Part shown: piece after piece, positions 17,069-24,938 of the stretch
Layout of the letters: each line of letters starts with the position of its first letter
Position numbering within the stretch: the first letter of the stretch is position 1
Source: JAIRNF01 sp031551125
Lineage (GTDB): Bacteria > Bacteroidota > Bacteroidia > Bacteroidales > UBA932
Assembly: GCA_031551125.1 (NCBI GenBank)
Contig: JAVBOB010000013.1
Span: 1 to 64,000 of the forward strand
Length of the DNA stretch: 64,000 bases
Reading direction: 5' to 3'
The notes under the pieces: model-generated
Told to the model about the DNA's origin: nothing
Database searches by the model: none
What the model saw: only the letters and a program-made list of their open reading frames with translations
Translations under genes and position numbers: made by a program

Positions 17069-17085
17069 TACGTAAGGTAAGCTAT

Positions 17086-17124
17086 TAAAAAGTCCGACGG
17101 GTTTAACCCATCGGACTTTTTTTA
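17086..17124. terminator. Bidirectional terminator
   Basis: AGTCCGACGGGTT and AACCCATCGGACT form a long stem with an A run on the left and a T run on the right. It sits between the convergent secreted-protein and HU-domain genes and can serve both. Confidence 0.88.
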
Positions 17125-17200
17125 TGATGTATGTTTTCCATTACTTTCAACATCTCGCTGCAAGCAATACCTTTTTGGGGATGTCTTTTTTAAAGAAACC

Positions 17201-17770
17201 TTATTTTTTGTACAATAGAACCACTACAGTAGCTACCGCTACTAGAATAATAATAAAAATGAGCCAAGCGTATGACCGTTTTTTAGGCTGTACGTTTTTT
17301 GCGGTTGCAGAGGTAGTAACCGGAATGTAGCTAAATGGAACAGCGCCGAGTCCGTAGGCTTCTTTTAGAAGATTAATATTCTTTTCGAATGTAAATCCTA
17401 TTTGGTCGCTATCGGATAAGGTAAACGTACCCAAGCCTTCAACTTGTACTAACCTTTCTATTGCCAGCCTGAAACAAAGATTATCTACCCAAAGCGCGAC
17501 CTGCTCCTGCGCTTTGGCTAGCGAACAGCTTATATTCTGTGCCAGCTTACGTTCTAAACGTTCGTCGTTCCAAATTTCTTTTGGGTTAAATATAACCTCT
17601 TTGCATGGTGGCAAGAGCAGCTTTTTGTCATCAGAGGGAGAGGCCGGATGGTAGGATGCAATGAAGCTACCCATACAGGGTATGGAAACCCTGCTGTACT
17701 CCATCAACAGCTCTCGAAGAATCGCTACTATATTTACACCTGCATCCATTTTATACTTAAACACCGGCAA
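17201..17770 (-). CDS. HU-domain membrane protein (CCDC81-like)
   Basis: The N-terminal part (about 8-75) resembles the CCDC81-like HU fold found in Bacteroidota: NIVAILRELLMEYSRVSIPCMGSF with an invariant-looking Gly-Ser-Phe. A second similar unit spans about 90-145 (VDNLCFRLAIERLVQVEGLGTF). The C-terminus carries one membrane helix (about 165-186) and a basic tail, so the HU-like part faces the cytoplasm or periplasm next to the membrane. Related proteins often carry a C-terminal SPOR domain; here none is present. The start may instead be Met7 (17752). Function unknown; a DNA- or peptidoglycan-proximal role is only a guess. Confidence 0.75.
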   Translation of the reverse strand: MPVFKYKMDAGVNIVAILRELLMEYSRVSIPCMGSFIASYHPASPSDDKKLLLPPCKEVIFNPKEIWNDERLERKLAQNISCSLAKAQEQVALWVDNLCFRLAIERLVQVEGLGTFTLSDSDQIGFTFEKNINLLKEAYGLGAVPFSYIPVTTSATAKNVQPKKRSYAWLIFIIILVAVATVVVLLYKK

Positions 17771-17835
17771 ATGTAGTAGATTTTTTTTAGAGATAAAATT
17801 GGGGAAATCGAAGTGATGCTATTAATGATGTTTAG

Positions 17836-18000
17836 TTGATTAGTCACAAGTTGCTAGTTATTCTATTTGCTACTCCATGCCAACAACTTTTACCTCCCTA
17901 ACCCCCTAAAGGGGGAACCTTACTACTGCAAAATTGAACTTTGGTAAGTTGTTCAGGCCAAAGCCCCCTTCAGGGGGTTGGGGGTAATAAATAGCAGTTT
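17836..18000. repeat. Palindromic repeat family B, copy 1
   Basis: The unit has TAACCCCCTAAAGGGGGAA near the left, the conserved centre TACTACTGCAAAATTGAACT, and CAGGGGGTTGGGGGTAATAA on the right. Its left end contains CAAGTTGCTAGTTAT and its right end GCAGTTTGAGTTAAT, which resemble the termini of repeat family C. Other copies lie at 39118-39237 and 62150-62280. Confidence 0.8.
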
Positions 18001-18059
18001 GAGTTAATTAGTCGCAACCTTATTTTGTCTATATTTGTTTTATAGCCAAACAGCAAGCC

Positions 18060-19460
18060 ATGAAATACAGAGTAGAAAAAGATACAATGGGAGAAGTGCA
18101 GGTTCCTGCAGATGCATACTACGGAGCACAAACCCAGCGGAGCATTGATAATTTCAAAATTGCACGCGATATAAACCAAATGCCCAAAGAGGTAATATAT
18201 GCTTTTGCCTGCCTTAAAAAAGCGGCGGCTATTACCAACTGTGAGTTGGGGGTGCTGGCAAAGGAAAAGTGTGTTCTTATTACAAAGGTATGTGATGAAA
18301 TACTCGACGGTAAGCTAGATGATAGCTTTCCCTTAGTGGTATGGCAAACCGGAAGCGGTACACAATCCAATATGAATGTGAATGAGGTAATTGCTAATCG
18401 CGGGCATGTTCTTAACGGCGGACAGCTGACGGATAAGGAGAAGGTATTGCTTGCCAATGATGATGTGAATAAATCGCAATCGTCCAACGATACTTTTCCA
18501 ACAGCAATGCATATTGCGGCATACAAGATATTAGCGGAAGTTACTATTCCGGGAATTGAGAAATTACGTGATACGTTAGCTGCAAAAAGCAGGCAGTATA
18601 TGCGTGTGGTAAAAATAGGTCGTACCCACTTTATGGATGCTACACCGCTTACTTTAGGACAAGAGTTAAGTGGTTACGTAGCCCAGCTTAATTATGGTTT
18701 ACAGGTTATTAAGTATAGCTTGCCACACATTGCAGAGTTGGCTTTAGGTGGAACGGCTGTGGGCACCGGCATTAATACTCCGGATGGCTATGCCGAACAG
18801 GTTGCTAAACAAATTGCGGTACTCACAGGCTATCCCTTTGTAACAGCTCCGAATAAGTTTGAGGCGTTGGCTTCTCATGATGCTATTGTTGCCGCTCATG
18901 GTGCGCTGAAAGCTGTTGCAGTAAGCCTGATGAAAGTAGCCAACGATATTCGTATGCTGAGCTCCGGCCCACGTGCGGGGATAGGCGAAATACATATTCC
19001 TGATAACGAGCCGGGCTCGTCCATTATGCCCGGAAAGGTAAATCCTACACAGTGTGAGGCGCTGAGCATGATTGCCGCGCAGGTAATGGGTAATGATGTC
19101 GCAATTAATATTGGTGGAGCAACAGGACATTTTGAGCTCAACGTGTTTAAGCCCCTAATTATATACAACTTCTTACACAGCGCCCGTTTAATAGGAGAGG
19201 GATGCGTTAGCTTCAATGATAGATGTGCCGTAGGCATTGAACCTATTGAAGCAAACATAAAAAAACATTTGGACGATTCGCTAATGCTGGTAGCTGCGTT
19301 AAATACAAAAATAGGCTACTATAAAGCGGCAGAAATAGCACAGAAAGCGCATAAGGAGGGAAAAACGCTTAAAGAATCGGCTGTTGACTTAGGCTACCTT
19401 ACCGCTGAAGAATTTGATAGCTGGGTTAAGCCGGAAGATATGGTGGGCAAGCTTGAATAG
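18060..19460 (+). CDS. fumC: Fumarate hydratase class II
   Basis: Converts fumarate and L-malate in the TCA cycle, without an iron-sulfur cluster. The 466 residues carry all class II landmarks: RVEKDTMGEVQVPADAYYG at the start, GSGTQSNMN and KSQSSNDTFPTAMH for substrate binding, GRTHFMDATP with the catalytic His, and the signature GSSIMPGKVNPTQCEA. These choices, such as SSNDTFPTAMH, favour FumC over aspartate ammonia-lyase. A TATATTTG box at 18030-18037 is a possible -7 promoter element. The gene stands alone. Confidence 0.95.
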   Translation: MKYRVEKDTMGEVQVPADAYYGAQTQRSIDNFKIARDINQMPKEVIYAFACLKKAAAITNCELGVLAKEKCVLITKVCDEILDGKLDDSFPLVVWQTGSGTQSNMNVNEVIANRGHVLNGGQLTDKEKVLLANDDVNKSQSSNDTFPTAMHIAAYKILAEVTIPGIEKLRDTLAAKSRQYMRVVKIGRTHFMDATPLTLGQELSGYVAQLNYGLQVIKYSLPHIAELALGGTAVGTGINTPDGYAEQVAKQIAVLTGYPFVTAPNKFEALASHDAIVAAHGALKAVAVSLMKVANDIRMLSSGPRAGIGEIHIPDNEPGSSIMPGKVNPTQCEALSMIAAQVMGNDVAINIGGATGHFELNVFKPLIIYNFLHSARLIGEGCVSFNDRCAVGIEPIEANIKKHLDDSLMLVAALNTKIGYYKAAEIAQKAHKEGKTLKESAVDLGYLTAEEFDSWVKPEDMVGKLE

Positions 19461-19598
19461 CTTAAGCTTGCTTTGAAAAGGTTTATTGCCGTTGACTTTA
19501 GTCAACGAATCAAGAAGTTCAAACAGTTGGGCTTTAGCCTAAAATCTTTTCTGTCGTTTAGCCAGTTGTCATAACATTTCCCGAGGGAAGTTATTCAA

Positions 19599-19634
19599 TA
19601 AAAAATCCCCGACAATTATTGTCGGGGATTTTTG
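19599..19634. terminator. Bidirectional terminator
   Basis: AAAAATCCCCGACAAT and ATTGTCGGGGATTTTT form a near-perfect stem with A and T runs. It lies between convergent fumC and the OmpA-family gene. Confidence 0.9.
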
Positions 19635-19647
19635 CGTATGTTTTATT

Positions 19648-21579
19648 TTAGTAGTTAAGCTTCATCTCCACGCGGCGGTTTTTTGCTTTACCGGCCGTTG
19701 TTTCGTTATCGGCAACAGGGTCTTCGGAGCCTAGCCCTTCAGTATTTATTCTGTAGGGGTCAACTCCTAAATCAACAAGGAATTTTTTGACAGATTTGGC
19801 GCGTTGCTTTGAAAGCACCATGTTGACTTTTTCCGTGCCTGTATTATCCGTAAACCCACTGATGTCGAGGTGTAAATCAGGGTCGTTGTTTAGTATAATG
19901 GCAATTTTTGTCAGCGGTTCACGCGACTCTACCGGCAACCAGTCGCTTCCGGTTACAAAGTATATGCTATTTGCCAACCTTTGAATTTCTTCCTGAACTT
20001 TTGGGTCAACAGTTGGTTCCGGTAAAACCAGCTCAGGCCGTTCTTCCGGAAGCGGTTGAGGTGTTGGAGCAGGTTGTTGAGCAGCTATCTTGGGTTCGTT
20101 AATAACGGGCTTAGGTTCAGGTCGAATTGGTTCGGGGGTTAGCAGCTGAGCAGGCTCTGCGCTACTGATATTCTTTTCTTTTTTGCTAGCCTTTGCACGG
20201 AATATTGGCACATGTATTCCGACATGAACATCAGCATTTTTAATATCACTCTTAATTAGGTTAGAAAGAACAGAGCCGGAGCCAATGTAGAATACGCCAA
20301 CGTTAAATCCGATACCCCATCCAAAATCTTTTTTTGCATTGTAGGAAACCGGACTGTAAATACTGAACCAGCGACTCTCATAACGAGGTGTAACGGCATA
20401 AGAAGATATGTAACGTGCACCAACGGTATTTTTTCCTACCAAGCTAAACGCTCCATCAAGGTTAACATATATACGTTTCCACGCCTGCCAGTCAACGTTG
20501 GCGCGAAGTAATGTAGGTAATGACATTTTTAGCGATTGATCAGATGACATAGTTACATATCCCGCATTCTCTAAATCGGAGATATATTCATCCAATGAGC
20601 GGTCGTCGAGATTTAAAACGTCTGTGCTTACACCGTTCATGTTTACGTTGTAATTTCCGGAATTGGTAGAAGTTGTATAGTTCAACCTGTTACCCAAATC
20701 ACTTACAGATATTGCTGCTCTTAATTTATAGGTGGTTGGAATAAACCAAGTACCATTTTCAGCTGCGGCTCTGTTGGTTTCGGAAGTCCACTCATAAACA
20801 GCGCCAATGTCCATCGCAAATCCCTTGGCATCAATGTAGTCGAAAATATTATCAATATCACCGGCTACCAAGTCGTCTATGCCCTTTGAGTATGCGGTAG
20901 AAACATCTCCCTGTAGCTGGGTAATATAGCTTGCATCTTGCAAGTTAACCTTTATGTTGTCAGAACGTAACGAGCCCGAACCAAGTCCAAGCACCCACTT
21001 AGCGGTAATACCCCCCTTCAACGTATGGTTGCGGTTTTCATAAAGTACACGTGCGTATGTCAGTCCCAAATCTGCAAAGCCGTGAATATACATGCTTTGG
21101 TTATCTTGGGTAAACGTTTGTCCGTAAATAGCATTATCCTTGTCGCTGCCAATCAGCTGGAAAATATCGTTAGACAGGTTGTTTTCATTCGCCAGGAAAC
21201 GCATACGGCTGGAAAACCCTATTGAATGCTTGGGACTAAGGCTAACCATAAATGAGGGCCCAATAACATCAACATTCATCCATAAATCTTTAGGATCGCT
21301 GCTGTCTAACTTGGTGTAATCTTTTCCTTCTGTCCAATTGGAAAAATCGAATTTAAACAGGCTAGACCTGTTAACGGTATATGCGTTTGTTCCAAAAGTA
21401 GAGTTGAGCGAAAAGAGGTTAACGTCAAACTTATAGTTGCTCCCCGCAATGCTGGCAGGGTTGAATATCATTCCGGAAGCAGATTCGTAGTTGTTGTACG
21501 TGTAGCCAACATAGGTTTGTGCCTTTAGGGAGCTAAGCCCAACCGTAAGGCAAAGCGTAATTGCGAATATCTTTCTCAT
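19648..21579 (-). CDS. OmpA-family protein with N-terminal DUF5723-like barrel
   Basis: A 643-residue outer-membrane protein. It has a signal peptide (1-20, ending SLKA), then a beta-rich region (about 25-445) typical of DUF5723 outer-membrane proteins in this phylum, starting YVGYTYNNYESASGMIFNPASIAGSNYKFD. A Pro-rich linker (about 460-520, with EPIRPEPKPV) leads to an OmpA C-terminal domain (about 530-643) with LDISGFTDNTGTEKVNMVLSKQRAKSV and GSEDPVADNETTAGKAKNRRVEM, which binds peptidoglycan. It likely tethers the outer membrane to the wall. It is a single-gene unit ending at the shared terminator. Confidence 0.87.
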   Translation of the reverse strand: MRKIFAITLCLTVGLSSLKAQTYVGYTYNNYESASGMIFNPASIAGSNYKFDVNLFSLNSTFGTNAYTVNRSSLFKFDFSNWTEGKDYTKLDSSDPKDLWMNVDVIGPSFMVSLSPKHSIGFSSRMRFLANENNLSNDIFQLIGSDKDNAIYGQTFTQDNQSMYIHGFADLGLTYARVLYENRNHTLKGGITAKWVLGLGSGSLRSDNIKVNLQDASYITQLQGDVSTAYSKGIDDLVAGDIDNIFDYIDAKGFAMDIGAVYEWTSETNRAAAENGTWFIPTTYKLRAAISVSDLGNRLNYTTSTNSGNYNVNMNGVSTDVLNLDDRSLDEYISDLENAGYVTMSSDQSLKMSLPTLLRANVDWQAWKRIYVNLDGAFSLVGKNTVGARYISSYAVTPRYESRWFSIYSPVSYNAKKDFGWGIGFNVGVFYIGSGSVLSNLIKSDIKNADVHVGIHVPIFRAKASKKEKNISSAEPAQLLTPEPIRPEPKPVINEPKIAAQQPAPTPQPLPEERPELVLPEPTVDPKVQEEIQRLANSIYFVTGSDWLPVESREPLTKIAIILNNDPDLHLDISGFTDNTGTEKVNMVLSKQRAKSVKKFLVDLGVDPYRINTEGLGSEDPVADNETTAGKAKNRRVEMKLNY

Positions 21580-21781
21580 TTTACTGTATTTGTGTTGAGC
21601 ATAAGAACAAAGTATTCAGCGCATTGTTTCGTTTTTTTGCAGTGGGAGAGCTAATTATAATACCCCAAACTTCTACCAAAAACGAATATAAATACACATG
21701 AAATACAAATATACAACGATATTTATAAAATTCATTGTATCAAAACGTAGTTCTTCGTGTGAAGAATATAGTAATGGGAGG

Positions 21782-22081
21782 TTAAGGTACTGGGTCGTAT
21801 CCAGAGCCTCCCCACGGGTGGCAACGTAGTAAACGCTTTGCGGCCAGCCAACAGCCTTCAAATAGTCCATGTTTTCTCAGGGCTTCAATGGCATACTGAG
21901 AGCAGCTAGGCTCAAAACGACAGGATGGGGGTTTAAGTGGGGAGATAAACAGCTGGTAAAATTTAACCAACAGTACCGGAATGAATATCAGTATCCTTTT
22001 CAAGCCTCTGAGCAAGACGCTCCAAAAGCTTGATGAGTTTGACTTCGATTTCTCCGTACGGCAAGATTTCTGTTGACACAT
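21782..22081 (-). CDS. yidD: Membrane protein insertion efficiency factor YidD
   Basis: YidD is a small amphipathic protein at the inner face of the membrane, helping YidC insert proteins. The motif CRFEPSCSQYAIEALRKHG with its conserved cysteines and the ending HPWGGSGYDPVP are diagnostic. The frame begins at ATG 22081, inside rnpA (overlap of 119 bases in another frame), which is a normal arrangement for this pair. The N-terminal 20 residues are polar and unlike most YidD proteins, so translation may begin later, but no alternative Met exists. Confidence 0.93.
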   Translation of the reverse strand: MCQQKSCRTEKSKSNSSSFWSVLLRGLKRILIFIPVLLVKFYQLFISPLKPPSCRFEPSCSQYAIEALRKHGLFEGCWLAAKRLLRCHPWGGSGYDPVP

Positions 22082-22421
22082 ATACCAGCAATAAATTTAG
22101 CGTGGCAGCTTTCCGTTCGGTAACATCATATAGCGTTGCCTTGTTAAGCCTATACGCTTCTCTGATTCTTCGTTTGAGCAGGTTGCGGTCAACCGCACGC
22201 TTGAACTTTTTTTTTGGAACGGCTATCGCTATTTGGACAGTACTTGAACGAATGACCTCTGCCTGTGAAGCTACCGTATATAGTAGGCGAAAAGGAAAAT
22301 GGTTAATAGTGTTTCCGTTTTGTACTAGCTCATTAATAGCAATGGTGGAACAAAGCCGTTCACTTTTCTTAAATCCGAATTGCTTCCCCTTAGTCCTTTC
22401 AGTCGGTGTATCAGAACACAT
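21963..22421 (-). CDS. rnpA: Ribonuclease P protein component
   Basis: RnpA is the protein subunit that helps the RNase P RNA trim tRNA 5' leaders. The conserved core RNLLKRRIREAYRLNK (the RNR motif) and VPKKKFKRAVDRN are present, with FKKSERL near the start. At 152 residues it has extra N- and C-terminal residues compared with the common 110-130. It overlaps yidD and follows hemD by 66 bases, consistent with a DUF4271-hemD-rnpA-yidD unit. Confidence 0.93.
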   Translation of the reverse strand: MCSDTPTERTKGKQFGFKKSERLCSTIAINELVQNGNTINHFPFRLLYTVASQAEVIRSSTVQIAIAVPKKKFKRAVDRNLLKRRIREAYRLNKATLYDVTERKAATLNLLLVYVSTEILPYGEIEVKLIKLLERLAQRLEKDTDIHSGTVG

Positions 22422-22487
22422 TACATAAACGATTTGAGCACCGCTGTACTTTACTCCTTCACGCTACAAAAGGTGCAAGAACGTTGG

Positions 22488-23231
22488 CTATTTAGCCTTT
22501 TTGAGGTAGTTTTCCAGCGCCATCTTTATTGATGGAGCTTCGGGTGTTGGCGCCTGAATATCGGCCTTCAGCTTTTCTGTAGTAACCGCTTTTGCAGTTG
22601 CGGGGCCAAAGGTGGCAATAATAGTCCCGTTTTGCTCAAAGTCCGGAAAGTTCCCTTTCAGCGATTTAATTTCGGCCGGACTATAGAATACAAGTATGTC
22701 ATAGTCGCTAAGCGAAACATCCTTCATATCGCTGTGAACTGTTTTGTAGAAAATACCGTCGGTATGAGAAATTTTATTCTTGGTAAACGCTTTAAGTAGG
22801 TCAGTCTTATGAACGTCTGATAGCGCAATTAAAAACTTTTCACTCTTATGTTTGGTTCCAATGGCGTCAATCAAGCCTTGTACGGAACCATTGCTGAAAA
22901 ATATTTTACGCTTACGGTACACAATGTACTTTTGAAGGTAGAGGGCAATAGCCTCAGTCATACAAAAGTATTTCATCGTTTCAGGGATGGTAATACGCAA
23001 CTCTTCGCAAATACGAAAGAAATGGTCGATGGCTGTACGAGCTGTAAATACTACAGCAGTATGTTCAAGAACATCTATGCGCTGTTTGCGAAATTCCTTA
23101 ACGGTTACACCTTCAACCCTGATAAATGGGCGAAAATCAACCTTTATGTTGTACTTTTCAACTAAATCGGCGTAGGGAGATTTCTCAGCAGCCGGCTCTG
23201 GTTGGGATATGAGAATCTTTTTAATTTTCAT
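22488..23231 (-). CDS. hemD: Uroporphyrinogen-III synthase
   Basis: HemD closes hydroxymethylbilane to uroporphyrinogen III with inversion of ring D. The family is poorly conserved; support comes from the two-domain layout, the segment HTAVVFTARTAIDHFF (domain linker region), YDILVFYSPAEIKSL and the C-terminal TIIATFGPATAKAVTTEKL with the GPATAxA pattern. It is 247 residues. Its ATG overlaps the TGA of the DUF4271 gene (ATGA), so translation is coupled. No other heme gene is near. The same order is common in this phylum, as I recall. Confidence 0.85.
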   Translation of the reverse strand: MKIKKILISQPEPAAEKSPYADLVEKYNIKVDFRPFIRVEGVTVKEFRKQRIDVLEHTAVVFTARTAIDHFFRICEELRITIPETMKYFCMTEAIALYLQKYIVYRKRKIFFSNGSVQGLIDAIGTKHKSEKFLIALSDVHKTDLLKAFTKNKISHTDGIFYKTVHSDMKDVSLSDYDILVFYSPAEIKSLKGNFPDFEQNGTIIATFGPATAKAVTTEKLKADIQAPTPEAPSIKMALENYLKKAK

Positions 23232-24133
23232 TTAGTCGGATACAAATAGTTGATCACCAGCAATACTGGTGAAATTTCGAGTGTGCAAAGATACAAAATC
23301 CAAAAGAATAGAGAAATTTTCTCTGTAAGAAAAAGCTGCAGCGTACGTACTAAGTATAGTAAAATGAATAATATACATAACAGCGCAACAATGTAGAGTA
23401 GTATATCCAGCTGTTTCCCGTCATATATGAAGAGGAGTAAAACAAAGAAAAATGAGATAAAGCCCCATGCTCCAACAAATAGTCCTCCGTTGTAAAGGAG
23501 CTCGCGGGTAAACTCTTTTGAGAATGTTAGCACACTTGCTATGTATAGCACGCTATGTTTTAATGCTATATACGCAAGTATTATTCCTACTACTATTGGT
23601 ATTGCGCTAAGTCCAACATTGTGTTCTAGCGAGCTTGCGTAGTTTCGTAGTAGGTATATAATTAAAAACGTTGCGGGGACTAATGAAAACCAGGCAAGTA
23701 AGCTAAGTGTTCGGTTAAGGTTTTGCTGCCCTTCCCTATACTCTTTGTGCGCTGCTTTTATATTTACAAGCAATAGCGGGATTCGCTTCAAATAACCCCT
23801 TGAATAGTAGATTAATAGCATGGCCAGCAAGGGAAGAGCAAAGATAAGGGCAAAGGACCATGGCGTATCCATTGGATATTTTCGTGGAATGCCTGCGCCT
23901 AAACTATTTTTACTGCTATAGGCCATTACCAGCGTAGATTTTTCTCCAAACATTTGTTCCGGCGAAACTACGTGGGTATTACTTGGCTGCCTAGTGGGAA
24001 CCGGAGAGGAAAAAATGCTATTCGAAAAAAAATCGTTTTTTGGGTCAGCTTTTCCGTAAATACTATCAAAAGCATGTGTTGAAAGTACATGCCGACCGAT
24101 AGGGCGGGGTATGCTGTCGTTTTCAAAAGGCAT
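23228..24133 (-). CDS. DUF4271 membrane protein
   Basis: A 301-residue protein with a long polar N-terminus (about 1-90) and roughly seven membrane helices from residue 95 on. I assign DUF4271 from the helix pattern, the C-terminal order (LRTLQLFLTEKISLFFWILYLCTLEISPVLL) and its place directly before hemD. The function is unknown. It follows the SUI1-like gene by 2 bases and overlaps hemD by 4, so all three are likely co-transcribed. Confidence 0.78.
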   Translation of the reverse strand: MPFENDSIPRPIGRHVLSTHAFDSIYGKADPKNDFFSNSIFSSPVPTRQPSNTHVVSPEQMFGEKSTLVMAYSSKNSLGAGIPRKYPMDTPWSFALIFALPLLAMLLIYYSRGYLKRIPLLLVNIKAAHKEYREGQQNLNRTLSLLAWFSLVPATFLIIYLLRNYASSLEHNVGLSAIPIVVGIILAYIALKHSVLYIASVLTFSKEFTRELLYNGGLFVGAWGFISFFFVLLLFIYDGKQLDILLYIVALLCILFILLYLVRTLQLFLTEKISLFFWILYLCTLEISPVLLVINYLYPTK

Positions 24134-24135
24134 GG

Positions 24136-24480
24136 TTACCCTCCTGCGCGCTTGGCTTTGTAGCCCGCTTTAAGTAGAATGTCCAGCACCTTATCTCGAA
24201 AGTCACCCTGTATGACAATTTCTCCATCTTTAACCGAACCTCCCGTGCCACAGCTTGATTTCAACATTTTCCCCAGCTCCTTCAAATCTTCTTCACTACC
24301 CACAAATCCGGTAACCAGCGTAACTTGCTTGCCGGCACGCTGCTTTTTGTCGAGCATTACCTTCAGGTTTTGCTGTTGGGGCGGGAGCGTGGTACCCGTT
24401 TCCTCTTCTGCTTTTTCATAAGCAAAGTCGGGGTTGGTGGAGTACACCACGTTGAGCCGTTTTTTCCAATCGTTGGTCAT
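24136..24480 (-). CDS. SUI1/eIF1-like translation factor (YciH family)
   Basis: The protein is 114 residues and carries the SUI1 fold: VMLDKKQRAGKQVTLVTGF, then LGKMLKSSCGTGGSVKDG and IQGDFRDKVLDILLKAGY. In bacteria these proteins can modulate initiation accuracy, by analogy with eukaryotic eIF1. CAAAGATA at 24503-24510 reads leftward as a TATCTTTG -7 box, so the block of five genes (to yidD) may begin here, although no -33 box is seen. Role in vivo is not established for this clade. Confidence 0.88.
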   Translation of the reverse strand: MTNDWKKRLNVVYSTNPDFAYEKAEEETGTTLPPQQQNLKVMLDKKQRAGKQVTLVTGFVGSEEDLKELGKMLKSSCGTGGSVKDGEIVIQGDFRDKVLDILLKAGYKAKRAGG

Positions 24481-24558
24481 AGCATTCAGTTAAAACCGGA
24501 TGCAAAGATAGTAAAAACCTAAGTTTGAATGGGAAAATGGCTGATTAATAAGATATTT

Positions 24559-24700
24559 AACCCAAGTTGCTAGCTATACACTATTTACTGTGTCCTATTT
24601 CACTTCAAGCCGGTCTGAAAGCAAAAACGCCACAACGTGGCAGTTTACCGAAGGTAAGTAAGTTGGGCTTCCAGCCCGCAATAGCTGGCAACTTGAGTTA
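24559..24700. mobile_element. MITE-like element, repeat family C, copy 1
   Basis: The ends are TAACCCAAGTTGCTAGCTAT and the near-complement ATAGCTGGCAACTTGAGTTA. The interior matches 40120-40280 nearly base for base (AAGCCGGTCTGAAAGCAAAA, then CAACGTGGCAG, then TGGGCTTCCAGCCCGCA). This copy lacks about 20 bases of the central palindrome found in copy 2. No coding capacity is seen. Confidence 0.83.
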
Positions 24701-24733
24701 CTTAATAAAAAGAGACCGGGCAGATTCAACTTT

Positions 24734-24832
24734 GACGCACAGAACAAACGGCTAACGGCACAGATAAACGCGGTTATGGTGAGAAATAAAACAGTGTTTA
24801 TCTGTGCAAGAAATTTGCGTCATCTGTGTGCC
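24734..24832. repeat. Short inverted-repeat element
   Basis: GGCACAGATAAACGC (24757-24771) is nearly complementary to GTTTATCTGTGC (24796-24807), with outer GACGCACAGA against GTCATCTGTGTG. This is a small MITE-like hairpin next to repeat family C. No open frame of note spans it. Confidence 0.55.
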
Positions 24833-24879
24833 AATAAATCACTAATTGCAGCCATTCTTATCTGTACTCCTTATAAATA

Positions 24880-24915
24880 AAAGACCTAACAGGTTGTCGA
24901 AAACCTGTTAGGCCT
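24880..24915 (-). terminator. Terminator of htpG
   Basis: CCTAACAGGTT and AACCTGTTAGG form a stem just past the htpG stop. On the leftward strand the stem is followed by CTTTTATTT. The stem sequence matches the hairpin at 11351-11382. Confidence 0.72.
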
Positions 24916-24938
24916 GATATTTTTGTGGAGATATACGT

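Noticed and set aside
18119..18526. Leftward frame of 135 codons inside fumC
   Set aside because: It is opposite strongly conserved fumC sequence and is likely a codon-bias shadow.
21673..21870. Leftward 65-codon frame overlapping yidD
   Set aside because: The yidD frame carries the conserved motif, and this other frame shows nothing.
24567..24755. Rightward frame inside the MITE-like element
   Set aside because: It is composed of repeat sequence and is not conserved as a frame in the second copy.
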